From Candidatus Parcubacteria bacterium (GTDB lineage Bacteria > Patescibacteriota > Minisyncoccia > Phycocordibacterales > UBA1006), in the NCBI GenBank assembly GCA_027031875.1, contig JALVPH010000018.1, positions 1 to 16,777 of the forward strand: a stretch of 16,777 nucleotides of DNA, written 5' to 3'. The stretch's first letter is position 1, and each line of letters begins with the position of its first letter. The position numbers and the translations under genes are program-made. Below the pieces are notes generated by a model. It was not told the DNA's origin, did not search any database, and saw only the letters and a program-made list of their open reading frames with translations. This document shows, piece by piece, positions 6,734 through 13,359 of this stretch.

Positions 6734-7597
6734 ATGGATAACAAAGAAAGAGAAAAGCTTGAGAAACGCATTCAGGAACTAGAAGGAGAAATGTATTCTG
6801 CAGATTTTTGGAATGACAAAGAGCACGCTCAATTCGTATTGAAAGAGATAGAGAGGTTGAAAGGGGAGCTTCTCGGAGAAAAGAAGTATGATAAGGGGAA
6901 AGCAATTATTTCTATCTTTGCAGGTGCAGGTGGAGATGATGCGGAAGATTTTGTTCGTATCCTCTATGAGATGTATACCGCTTTCGCGGAAAGGGAGGGG
7001 TATACAGTGAACCTTCTCAGTCAGTCTCCTAATACCCTAGGAGGGTATAGGAGTATCTCCTTTGAGGTCGTTGGGAAAGGTGCGTATGGAAAGTTGAAAG
7101 GGGAATCAGGAGTACATCGCCTCGTCCGAAAATCTCCGTTTAATAAACAGGGAAAACGACAGACGAGTTTTGCACTCGTTGAGGTGCTCCCTGAGATTCA
7201 AGCATCAGAGTTTCATCTTGATGAATCAGAGCTAGAAATATCGTTTGCTCGCTCAGGAGGTGCAGGGGGGCAAAACGTAAACAAACGAGAAACCGCAGTG
7301 CGTGTTGTCCACCCAAAGACAGGACTCTCTGTGTTCATCTCTGAAGAGCGAACACAGGAGCGAAACCGTGAGCGTGCGCTCGAAATCATGCGTGCGAAAC
7401 TTTACAAGAAACATCAGGAAGATGAGGAGAAGAAGAGAAAGGGGCTCACTATTTCCGATAAGGTCTCTATTGAGTGGGGAAACCAAATGCGCTCTTACAT
7501 ATTCGATCCTTACCAAATGGTGAAGGATCACAAACACAACAAAGAAACAACCCGCCTCCACGATGTGCTTGCGGGTGATTTGTCGTTTCTGTTCTAA
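6734..7597 (+). CDS. prfB: Peptide chain release factor 2, short form
   Basis: This 287-aa protein is class I release factor 2, which reads UAA and UGA in the ribosomal A site and triggers peptide release. The codon-recognition tripeptide S-P-F is at residues 134-136 (HRLVRKSPFNKQG). The peptidyl-hydrolysis G-G-Q is at 178-180 (SGGAGGQNVNK). RF1 would carry P-A-T/P-V-T instead. RF2 is usually near 365 aa; here the N-terminal domain is shortened by roughly 70-75 residues. It keeps the EMYSADFWNDKEHAQ segment and then runs almost directly into IFAGAGGDDAEDF. No programmed +1 frameshift site is present, because the frame opens directly with ATG at 6734 and the preceding gene ends 22 nt before. 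Its presence supports TGA as a stop codon in this organism. Confidence 0.93.
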   Translation: MDNKEREKLEKRIQELEGEMYSADFWNDKEHAQFVLKEIERLKGELLGEKKYDKGKAIISIFAGAGGDDAEDFVRILYEMYTAFAEREGYTVNLLSQSPNTLGGYRSISFEVVGKGAYGKLKGESGVHRLVRKSPFNKQGKRQTSFALVEVLPEIQASEFHLDESELEISFARSGGAGGQNVNKRETAVRVVHPKTGLSVFISEERTQERNRERALEIMRAKLYKKHQEDEEKKRKGLTISDKVSIEWGNQMRSYIFDPYQMVKDHKHNKETTRLHDVLAGDLSFLF

Positions 7598-7619
7598 TAG
7601 TGTATGGTTAAGGTATCTT

Positions 7620-8213
7620 ATGGCAGATTCGTATCAAAATATTAAAGATGGAGTAAAACTTATTCTTCGAACTGGAGATAAGAAATTTTTTACTCTCCTG
7701 AGAGGGGATAACCTCCACGTATGGGATTTTCCTGGTGGAGGTATTGAAAATGGAGAGGGTATAGAGATTGCAGCAAAGAGGGAATTTGAAGAAGAAGTTG
7801 GGATTCCTTTCTCTCTTCTGAACACTGATAACATTTCCTATGTAGGAGAGTATACACAAATAAACGGAACAAAACTTTTCATTTTTTACGCAGAAACGCC
7901 TCTTCGTTCGGAGGAAATTCTTAAGTATATCCCTAAGGATATATATGAGCGGTCTCATAATGAGACAAAGAAAGTTGATTTTCTCTCATTACGAGAAATT
8001 TTTCGTATGCGGGAGAACGAAGTATTAAATAAAGAAGGTGAGAGAATACTCTGGGGTTCATTTAAGCCACTATTAAAGGTGCTTGATACAAAAGCACGGG
8101 ACAAAAGTAAATTATTGCGTGAAAGTTTCGGAGAACACTATTCTGCTCAAACCTTTCTCGGTCGAGAAAGAGAATCTTTACAAGACAGGAAAAAGCCTTT
8201 TAAACGGAAATAG
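7620..8213 (+). CDS. Nudix hydrolase
   Basis: This 197-aa protein has a perfect Nudix box, G-x5-E-x7-R-E-x-x-E-E-x-G, at about residues 40-62 (GGIENGEGIEIAAKREFEEE followed by VG). It binds divalent metal and cleaves the diphosphate bond of a nucleoside diphosphate linked to another group. The substrate cannot be told from sequence. The sequence before the box (WDFPGG) is typical of the family. The last ~45 residues form a lysine/arginine-rich tail that is not part of the Nudix fold. An upstream in-frame extension exists, but the ATG at 7620 (MADSYQNIKDG) gives the expected N-terminus and begins 22 nt after prfB stops. Only a weak AAGG precedes it. Confidence 0.88.
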   Translation: MADSYQNIKDGVKLILRTGDKKFFTLLRGDNLHVWDFPGGGIENGEGIEIAAKREFEEEVGIPFSLLNTDNISYVGEYTQINGTKLFIFYAETPLRSEEILKYIPKDIYERSHNETKKVDFLSLREIFRMRENEVLNKEGERILWGSFKPLLKVLDTKARDKSKLLRESFGEHYSAQTFLGRERESLQDRKKPFKRK

Positions 8214-8219
8214 TATAAT
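8214..8219 (+). promoter_or_regulatory. Consensus -10 box of the nucleotidyltransferase gene
   Basis: A perfect TATAAT begins immediately after the Nudix stop codon and ends 8 nt before the ATG at 8228. The transcript would begin at or within two bases of the ATG. No good -35 box is visible. This is the clearest leaderless candidate in the window. Confidence 0.5.
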
Positions 8220-8227
8220 GTAATCAT

Positions 8228-8950
8228 ATGAAAGCTGTTATTCTTGCTGCAGGAGAGGGGAAACGCCTTCGCCCTCTTACTAATAAACTCCCCAAAATAC
8301 TTCTCCCTATAAGAGAGGATGGATGGACAATACTTGATCACTTAATCTCATCTTTTCCGACTATAGTTAATGAAATATTTATTATTGTTTCATCACACCA
8401 AGAGAAGATTAGAGACCGTATTACTAAAAAATGGCCTAAAAGACAGATTATTCTTCTAGAACAAACAGAAAAGACAGGCACGATGGGTGCAGTACTATTG
8501 GTTGAAAATTTCATTAAGAGTAATGAAAGTTTTTTTGTTATTCATGGTGATGATTATCATTTAAGCGAGGACATTAAAAATTTTATTCACAAAACAACTT
8601 ACGGGATATCACTTGCGAGAAAAGTGTATAATCCTCAGTACTACTCTTTTGATATAGATAAGAATGGGTATATTCTAGGAACAAGAGAACAAACAGAATT
8701 AGAGAAAAAAAATGGAGCACTCATTGCTTCTGGAATGTATATGCTTACGAAGGAGGTGTTTTCTTTTCCAAGGAGAATTCTCTTTAATAAAGAGATTGGT
8801 CTTCCACAGACAATCCTTAATATGAAAGATGTGCACCCCTTGCAATGCTACATCGAAAAAGAATGGTATCCTGTAAATACTATTGATGATTTAAAAAAGC
8901 TTCAGACCTTTTTAAAGAAAAAGGGTGGAGAGGAGATTTCTCTTTCTTAA
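8228..8950 (+). CDS. Nucleotidyltransferase of the sugar-nucleotide type
   Basis: This 240-aa protein begins with the NTP-transferase signature LAAGEGKRLRPLTNKLPK (residues 6-23), in which the glycine-rich loop binds the nucleotide and the P-K lysine contacts phosphate. A second active-site region reads FFVIHGDDYHLSEDI (about 97-111), where the aspartates bind Mg. The protein resembles the catalytic domain of RmlA, GlmU and mannose-1-phosphate guanylyltransferase. It lacks a C-terminal left-handed helix acyltransferase domain, so it would make an NDP-sugar only. The exact sugar is unknown. Nucleotide sugar for a surface glycan is a fair inference, since a GT2 glycosyltransferase lies later in the window. 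Confidence 0.8.
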   Translation: MKAVILAAGEGKRLRPLTNKLPKILLPIREDGWTILDHLISSFPTIVNEIFIIVSSHQEKIRDRITKKWPKRQIILLEQTEKTGTMGAVLLVENFIKSNESFFVIHGDDYHLSEDIKNFIHKTTYGISLARKVYNPQYYSFDIDKNGYILGTREQTELEKKNGALIASGMYMLTKEVFSFPRRILFNKEIGLPQTILNMKDVHPLQCYIEKEWYPVNTIDDLKKLQTFLKKKGGEEISLS

Positions 8951-8957
8951 TAACTTC

Positions 8958-8966
8958 TGCTAAACT
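8958..8966 (+). promoter_or_regulatory. Extended -10 box of the broken CofE-like gene
   Basis: TGCTAAACT reads as an extended -10 (TGn plus TAAACT). The hexamer ends 7 nt before the ATG at 8974, so the start would lie at or next to the ATG. The box has survived although the gene is disrupted. Confidence 0.35.
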
Positions 8967-8973
8967 TTCCTAT

Positions 8974-9697
8974 ATGCCAATTCTTAGAAAAGCTCATCCA
9001 GGAAAAACCTTAGAGACGGAGACGACGAGAGGAAAGTATCTCCGCTTTCCGGTGAGAACCCCACTCGTACGCGAATGGGATACCCTTGTCGGCGATACTT
9101 CTTAATGAAATCGGTGATGAATTGAGAGACGGGGATGTCGTTCTCGTTGCAGAATCTGTAATTGCGGTAGCGTGAAAGCGCGCATACCCAATTCGTGATA
9201 TTAAACCGGGTTTCTTTGCTCTGCTCCTTTCTCGTTTTGTCACAAAGATAAAGCACGGAATTGGCCTAGGGATGCCAGAGACCATGGAACTCGCAATACG
9301 AGAGGTTGGCTTATGGAGGATTCTCCTTGCCGCTCTCGTTCATGTGATTATGCGTCTCTTTGGAAAGCGCGGTTGGTTCTATCGTGTTGCAGGAGAGAAG
9401 GCTCGAGGAATTGATGGCCCAACACCAGGGACGATTCCTCCCTACAATGAATATGCGACGCTCTTTCCAAAAAACCCTGGTGAGTATGCAAGAAAGATGG
9501 AGGAACAGATTCTCAGTAGTAAACCTCACCTAAAAGATGTGAAAGTGATTGTAATCGACGCGAATGATCTTGGAGTGAACATTTTCGGGGAAAAGGAGAG
9601 AACATGGGTTCAGTTTGCAAAAGAGCTCGCACACGACAACCCGTTTGGACAGGGAAGTGAATCAACACCGTTTCTCTTATGCAGGAAGCAGGATTGA
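8974..9697 (+). pseudogene. Broken second copy of the CofE-like ligase gene
   Basis: Translation from the ATG at 8974 gives MPILRKAHPGKTLETETTRG and on, clearly parallel to MPLLEKANEGKEIKRKTPFG of the intact gene at 6004. The frame ends at a TAA (9103-9105). The homologous sequence continues in the next frame (LLNEIGDELRDGDVVLVAES), and the G-D at codon 53 of the intact gene aligns with a one-base excess here. A second lesion, an in-frame TGA at 9173-9175, falls where the intact copy has S-E-G-R. After it the frame stays open to 9697 (KRAYPIRDIKP, then RGWFYRVAG, FGQGSESTPF). Two independent lesions within ~80 nt argue for real decay. TGA as sense codon is unlikely because an SPF-type RF2 is present. 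A downstream re-initiated fragment (from 9272, 141 aa) could still be made. Confidence 0.8.
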
Positions 9698-9702
9698 GAG
9701 AA

Positions 9703-9731
9703 GCCCCTCATTCGCCCGCAGGGGCGTTTTT
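9703..9731 (+). terminator. Intrinsic terminator before the ribosomal operon
   Basis: GCCCCT (9703-9708) pairs with AGGGGC (9720-9725), followed by a T tract (9727-9731). A competing stem CGCCC/GGGCG lies inside. It is among the most GC-rich sequence in the intergenic regions and directly precedes the ribosomal-operon promoter. Confidence 0.7.
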
Positions 9732-9772
9732 CCCTGCCATTTTTTCACTCATATATTATATAGTTTCCTTGC

Positions 9773-9800
9773 TTGACCTTTCCTTACGGATGAGTAAGAT
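9773..9800 (+). promoter_or_regulatory. Promoter of the rpsS ribosomal operon
   Basis: TTGACC (9773-9778) and TAAGAT (9795-9800) are separated by 16 nt, the best sigma70-type promoter in the window. The predicted start is near 9807, leaving a ~155-nt leader before rpsS. It lies directly downstream of a terminator. Confidence 0.7.
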
Positions 9801-9801
9801 G

Positions 9802-9963
9802 GAGCCCGTGAATGTTGGTCGAGTATTCTACCGACCGGGTTCATAATTATCAGTAACTTTTAATTACAAAGCGAGTAGAACTCGTGGAGTACCCTTAGGT
9901 TAGGCTTAATTATGAGCCTTGCTATTTGGTAATAAGAAACAGTTTACTCACTATTCAAATGAT
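9802..9963 (+). promoter_or_regulatory. Structured leader of the rpsS operon with alternative pairings
   Basis: Three helices can be traced by hand. A 5' hairpin has GGTCG (9817-9821) pairing with CGACC (9832-9836), extendable by GAGCCC (9802-9807) with GGGTTC (9837-9842, one G-U). A small hairpin CGAGT-AGA-ACTCG sits at 9872-9884. A long-range helix pairs GGTTCATAATTA (9838-9849) with TAATTATGAGCC (9907-9918), 12 bp with one G-U. The long-range helix shares 9838-9842 with the outer 5' stem, so the two exclude each other. Ribosomal-protein operons are often controlled by a product binding such a leader, but no known binding-site family is recognised here. If transcription starts near 9807 the outer 5' stem is mostly lost, while the long-range helix remains. 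A third weak stem, AGGCT/AGCCT (9902-9906/9915-9919), competes as well. Confidence 0.55.
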
Positions 9964-10296
9964 ATGACACGATCACTTAAGAAAGGTCCCTACGTTGACC
10001 CTCGCATTTTGAAAAAAATTGAGGGGAAGGATCCACTCAAGACACCGCCTATTAAAGTGTGGGCGCGTGCATCGATGATTTCCCCAGAGATGGTGGGATT
10101 CACCTTCGCGGTTCATAATGGTCGAAAACACGTCGAAGTTCTCATTACAGAAGATATGATTGGACATCGTCTCGGAGAGTTTGCTCCTACACGAACCTTC
10201 CACCGCCACGGAGGAAAGCTTATGAAGGAGCTTGAACAGAAGAGACGTGAAGCTGAGATTGCAGCTGCAAAAGCGGCACGAGCAGCAGCTAAGTAA
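9964..10296 (+). CDS. rpsS: 30S ribosomal protein S19
   Basis: This 110-aa protein is S19, which binds the head of the small subunit with S13. It shows the family start [17 protein letters not shown] and the core [19 protein letters not shown] and [17 protein letters not shown]19 is usually about 90 aa. The extra length is a C-terminal tail of charged residues and alanines ([18 protein letters not shown]). The ATG at 9964 gives the normal S19 N-terminus; an in-frame TTG at 9919 would add 15 atypical residues from the leader. It is the first gene of the operon, so rplB and the genes usually before it are absent. No Shine-Dalgarno sequence precedes the ATG. Confidence 0.95.
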   Translation: MTRSLKKGPYVDPRILKKIEGKDPLKTPPIKVWARASMISPEMVGFTFAVHNGRKHVEVLITEDMIGHRLGEFAPTRTFHRHGGKLMKELEQKRREAEIAAAKAARAAAK

Positions 10297-10324
10297 TTTA
10301 CTTCACTAAAGAACGAATACTACT

Positions 10325-10660
10325 ATGAAAGCTAGTCTTAAAAATTACCGTCAGTCACCGAGAAAAGTTCGCCTCGTTGCGGACCTCATTCGAGGGAAGC
10401 AGGTAGAGAAGGTGCTCACTGACTTGGAATACCTTCCGAAGCGAGCTTCACGCATTATGAAAAAACTCGTGGAGTCAGCAGTTGCAAATGCAGAACATAA
10501 CTTCAAGGTATCTCCTGAAGATCTCTACATTAAGGAAGTTCGTGTAGACAAGGGAATTACCCTCAAACGATGGAGAGCACGCGCACGAGGTGTTGCGAAG
10601 CGAATCAACAAGAGAACTTCTCACATTATTATTACCCTTGGTATTAAGAACGATAAGTAA
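10325..10660 (+). CDS. rplV: 50S ribosomal protein L22
   Basis: This 111-aa protein is L22, which lines the peptide exit tunnel and contacts 23S rRNA. It has the family pattern NYRQSPRKVRLVADLIRGK (about residues 7-25) and the beta-hairpin region KRWRARARGVAKRINKRTSH (about 81-100), which reaches the tunnel. The length matches bacterial L22. It follows rpsS by 28 nt and rpsC begins two bases after its stop. No Shine-Dalgarno sequence is visible upstream of the start. Confidence 0.95.
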   Translation: MKASLKNYRQSPRKVRLVADLIRGKQVEKVLTDLEYLPKRASRIMKKLVESAVANAEHNFKVSPEDLYIKEVRVDKGITLKRWRARARGVAKRINKRTSHIIITLGIKNDK

Positions 10661-10662
10661 GT

Positions 10663-11343
10663 ATGTCACACACAGTACACCCATACGCGCACAGACTCGT
10701 GAATCTTCGCGATTGGCGTTCTCGCTGGTTCGCACGCGGGAAGAAGTATCGCGATCTCCTCAAGAAAGATATTGTAATTCGAGACTTTCTTGAGAAACGT
10801 CTCAAAGGAAAGTATGTTTCTTCCATCGAGTTTGAGCGCGATCAAAAGCGAACGAAGATTCTCGTGAAAAGTTCACGCCCAGGTCTCATTATTGGAAAGG
10901 AGGGCGAGGGAGTTGAGAAGCTCACAAAGGAGATCATTCGCGAGATGAAGAAGAGAGGAGTTTGGGATGGAGAGACATTCTCACTCGAACTCGTTGAGAT
11001 TAAAAACCCTGATGTGGACGCGATGATTGTCGCACATCAAATCGAGGAAGCACTCCTCAAGCGACTCCCATTCCGTCGTGTAATGAAACAGATGCTCGAT
11101 AAGGTAATGTATAATCGCGAGGTAAAGGGAACGAAGATTGCACTTTCTGGTCGCCTCGGAGGTCACGAAATGGCACGAAAGGAAGAGGTGAAACGAGGAG
11201 GAATTCCACTTCAATTCATTCGTGGGGATGTTGATTACGCAGAGCACAAGGCCGTTCTCCCTTACGGAGTAATTGGAATCAAGGTCTGGATTTACAAGGG
11301 GGATTCCCTTGAGAAGAAACTTAATCAGGATAAGAGAAGCTAA
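10663..11343 (+). CDS. rpsC: 30S ribosomal protein S3
   Basis: This 226-aa protein is S3 of the small-subunit head, part of the mRNA entry channel. The KH domain carries the GxxG-type loop in LIIGKEGEGVEKL (about residues 75-87). The C-terminal domain contains the family blocks ALSGRLGGHEMARKEEVKRG and YGVIGIKVWIYKG. It starts MSHTVHPYAHRL in place of the more common MGQKVHP, with the same spacing. Two bases separate it from rplV and one base from rplP, so translation is probably coupled. No RBS is visible. Confidence 0.95.
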   Translation: MSHTVHPYAHRLVNLRDWRSRWFARGKKYRDLLKKDIVIRDFLEKRLKGKYVSSIEFERDQKRTKILVKSSRPGLIIGKEGEGVEKLTKEIIREMKKRGVWDGETFSLELVEIKNPDVDAMIVAHQIEEALLKRLPFRRVMKQMLDKVMYNREVKGTKIALSGRLGGHEMARKEEVKRGGIPLQFIRGDVDYAEHKAVLPYGVIGIKVWIYKGDSLEKKLNQDKRS

Positions 11344-11344
11344 T

Positions 11345-11773
11345 ATGTTATTCCCAAAGAAAGTAAAACACAGGAAGTGGCAGACGGGACGAAAGAATCC
11401 AAAAAAGGTTCACTGCGCAACGCGCGGGCTTCGCATTGAGCACGGAGACTTTGGTCTCAAAGCGATGACGAGTGCGCGCATTACGTCCAACCAGATTGAA
11501 GCTGCCCGAAAGGTTCTCACGCGAGAAGTGGGGAAGTTCGGAAAGTACTACATCCGCCTCTTCCCAGATCGCCCTTTTACCAAGAAACCACCTGAGGTTG
11601 GTATGGGAAAGGGAAAAGGAGATCCGCAGGGGTTCTGTGTTGAGGTTCTCCCAGGACGCATTATGTTTGAGGTAGGAAACGTTCCTGAAGCACGCGCACG
11701 TGAAGCTCTACGAAAGGCAGGAACGAAACTCCCCGTAAAGGTCAAAATTGTTAGCCAAGAAGATATCTACTAG
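11345..11773 (+). CDS. rplP: 50S ribosomal protein L16
   Basis: This 142-aa protein is L16 of the large subunit, near the A site and peptidyl-transferase centre. It opens MLFPKKVKHRKWQTGR, with MTSARITSNQIEAARKVLTR in the middle and MGKGKGDPQGFCVEVLPGR (about residues 83-101) as the conserved loop. The ATG at 11345 gives this normal start; an in-frame codon at 11273 would lie inside rpsC. In most bacteria rpmC (L29) follows, but here only 12 nt separate this stop from rpsQ. Confidence 0.95.
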   Translation: MLFPKKVKHRKWQTGRKNPKKVHCATRGLRIEHGDFGLKAMTSARITSNQIEAARKVLTREVGKFGKYYIRLFPDRPFTKKPPEVGMGKGKGDPQGFCVEVLPGRIMFEVGNVPEARAREALRKAGTKLPVKVKIVSQEDIY

Positions 11774-11785
11774 AGAGCGAGCTAT

Positions 11786-12034
11786 ATGTCAGAAGAAAAG
11801 AAAAACAAGAGGGTACTTAAAGGTGTTGTTGTATCCGACAAAATGGATAAGACAGTGGTTGTTCTTGTGGGACGCTTCGTGAAGCATCCAAAATACAAGA
11901 AGTACTACACCGTAAATAAGAAGTACCATGCGCACGATGAGCGCAACCAATACAAAGTTGGTGATGAGGTCGAAATTATTGAGACGAGACCAATCTCAAA
12001 GCGAAAGAGTTTTGCGGTCATCTATAACGATTAA
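11786..12034 (+). CDS. rpsQ: 30S ribosomal protein S17
   Basis: This 82-aa OB-fold protein is S17, an early-assembling small-subunit protein that binds 16S rRNA. It shows the pattern [20 protein letters not shown] (about residues 11-30), [20 protein letters not shown] (about 33-52) and [13 protein letters not shown] near the end. The length is typical. It directly follows rplP because rpmC is missing, and rplN starts 8 nt after its stop. The start is preceded by purine-rich sequence (GAGAGCGAG) but by no clear Shine-Dalgarno motif. Confidence 0.95.
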   Translation: MSEEKKNKRVLKGVVVSDKMDKTVVVLVGRFVKHPKYKKYYTVNKKYHAHDERNQYKVGDEVEIIETRPISKRKSFAVIYND

Positions 12035-12042
12035 GAGAGCTT

Positions 12043-12411
12043 ATGATTCAAGTTGGAACAAATGTGAAAATTACCGATAACACTGGAGGAAAGACCGGGA
12101 GGGTATTTAAGATTCTTGGAGGATCAAAGCGTCGTTACGCTCGCCTCGGTGATGTGGTTGTTCTCTCAATTAAAACCGCAGAACCACGAAAGCTCGTAAA
12201 GAAGAAAGATGTCGTTCGCGCTGTCGTCGTTCGCCAGAAGAAGGAGTTCCGTCGTAAAGATGGTTCCTACATTCGTTTTGATGACAACGCAGTGGTTATC
12301 ATTGATAACAAGGGGGAGCCAAGAGGTGCGCGTATCTTTGGTCCTATTCCTCGCGAACTTGCAGAACGAGGTTATAAGAAGATAATTTCCCTCGCCCCAG
12401 AGGTGCTCTAA
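12043..12411 (+). CDS. rplN: 50S ribosomal protein L14
   Basis: This 122-aa protein is L14, which lies at the subunit interface and forms bridges with 16S rRNA. The start [20 protein letters not shown] differs slightly from the usual MIQ-x-T-x-L pattern. The conserved blocks [37 protein letters not shown], and [20 protein letters not shown] are all present. The length equals typical bacterial L14. It lies 8 nt after rpsQ and 5 nt before rplX. Confidence 0.96.
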   Translation: MIQVGTNVKITDNTGGKTGRVFKILGGSKRRYARLGDVVVLSIKTAEPRKLVKKKDVVRAVVVRQKKEFRRKDGSYIRFDDNAVVIIDNKGEPRGARIFGPIPRELAERGYKKIISLAPEVL

Positions 12412-12416
12412 GAACA

Positions 12417-12740
12417 ATGCCTATGAAGAAGATAAAGAAGATAAAACGCGGAGATACCGTAATCGTTATTTCTGGACGCGAAAAAGGGAAGATTGGAAAG
12501 GTGCTCTCACTCCTTCACGATACGCAACAAGTTATCGTTGAGGGAATCAACCTTCGCAAGAGAGTGGTGAAGGATAATCAGGGGAAAGTAACCTTCGCAA
12601 AGACAGAGTTTCCGATTCACGTTTCGAACGTGATGTTCCTTGATCCAAAAGAGAAGGTAGGAACACGCATCGGGTTCACTATTGATGAGAAAGGAAAAAA
12701 GGTTCGCATTGCAAAGAAGAGTAAGACAGAATTAATCTAA
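12417..12740 (+). CDS. rplX: 50S ribosomal protein L24
   Basis: This 107-aa protein is L24, an assembly initiator of the large subunit. The KOW motif is near the N-terminus (KRGDTVIVISGREKGKIGKV, about residues 10-29). It continues IVEGINLRKRVVK and FPIHVSNVMFLDP as in the family. Two ATGs are possible (12417 and 12423); the first is kept because it sits 5 nt after rplN, like the other short gaps in this operon. The basic C-terminal tail is normal for L24. Confidence 0.95.
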   Translation: MPMKKIKKIKRGDTVIVISGREKGKIGKVLSLLHDTQQVIVEGINLRKRVVKDNQGKVTFAKTEFPIHVSNVMFLDPKEKVGTRIGFTIDEKGKKVRIAKKSKTELI

Positions 12741-12747
12741 ACGTACT

Positions 12748-13308
12748 ATGGCACTACTATATCGTGAAAAACAAGCGAAAGCGTTCGATACGCTCAAGGA
12801 TACGCTCGGTCTCAAGAATGTGATGGAGACACCAAAAATTGAGAAAATTGTGGTGAACGTGGGAACGGGAAGTAAGATGAAACGCGACCGATTTGCGAAT
12901 GAGTTCATCGCTGAACAGCTCGCAAAGATTACTGGGCAACACCCCGCTGCACGACCTGCGAAAGCATCTATTGCGGGATTCAAAATTCGTCAGGGGGATA
13001 AGATTGGATTGAGTGTTACCCTTCGTGGGGAGAAGATGATTTCATTCTTTGACAAGCTCATTCATATTGCACTCCCACGAACGAAGGACTTCCGTGGAAT
13101 TGATCCAAAGTCAATTGATGCAATGGGAAACCTCACGCTTGGAATTCGAGAGCACACTATTTTCCCAGAGACAGAAGACGAAGAGTTGAGTAAAATCTTC
13201 GGTCTCTCTGTCACAATTGTGACCTCACTTTCAAACCAGAAAGATGCGAAAGAATACCTCACCTACCTCGGAGTTCCGTTTAAAAAAGAGGAAGCAAAGA
13301 ACGCTTAG
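12748..13308 (+). CDS. rplE: 50S ribosomal protein L5
   Basis: This 186-aa protein is L5 of the central protuberance, which binds 5S rRNA. Visible family blocks are NVMETPKIEKIVVNVGTG (about residues 24-41), ITGQHPAARPAKASIAGFKI (about 65-84), VTLRGEKMISFFDKLIHIAL (about 91-110) and FRGIDPKSIDAMGNLTLGIR (about 115-134). It is the last gene of this operon: a terminator overlaps its stop codon, so the usual rpsN, rpsH, rplF and later spc-operon genes do not follow. Confidence 0.96.
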   Translation: MALLYREKQAKAFDTLKDTLGLKNVMETPKIEKIVVNVGTGSKMKRDRFANEFIAEQLAKITGQHPAARPAKASIAGFKIRQGDKIGLSVTLRGEKMISFFDKLIHIALPRTKDFRGIDPKSIDAMGNLTLGIREHTIFPETEDEELSKIFGLSVTIVTSLSNQKDAKEYLTYLGVPFKKEEAKNA

Positions 13309-13322
13309 TGGAGGCGTTTTTT
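13300..13322 (+). terminator. Intrinsic terminator overlapping the rplE stop codon
   Basis: AACGC (13300-13304) and GCGTT (13314-13318) form the core stem, extendable with AAG against TTT including one G-U. Six T residues run from 13317 to 13322. The rplE stop codon (13306-13308) sits in the loop. This ends the ribosomal operon cleanly. Confidence 0.65.
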
Positions 13323-13359
13323 GTTTACTTTTCCTCATATTCTTGTACCATTCGTCCTG

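Noticed and set aside
6712..6740. Programmed +1 frameshift in prfB.
   Set aside because: The gene opens directly with ATG, the upstream gene ends 22 nt before, and there is no CTTTGAC-like slip site or upstream prfB frame.
7563..7619. Upstream extension of the Nudix gene (and similar extensions of rpsS at 9919, rplP at 11273 and the 13360 gene at 13321).
   Set aside because: They overlap the preceding gene, leader or terminator and add residues that are atypical of the families.
9173..9175. In-frame TGA in the second CofE-like gene as a sense codon (TGA = glycine, as in Gracilibacteria/SR1).
   Set aside because: An SPF-type RF2 is encoded at 6734, the methyltransferase and 5'-nucleotidase genes end in TGA at sensible places, and the same gene has a separate frameshift.
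9010..9285. Minus-strand open frames opposite the broken CofE-like gene.
   Set aside because: They are antisense to sequence whose plus-strand translation aligns with the intact paralogue, and they show no family features.
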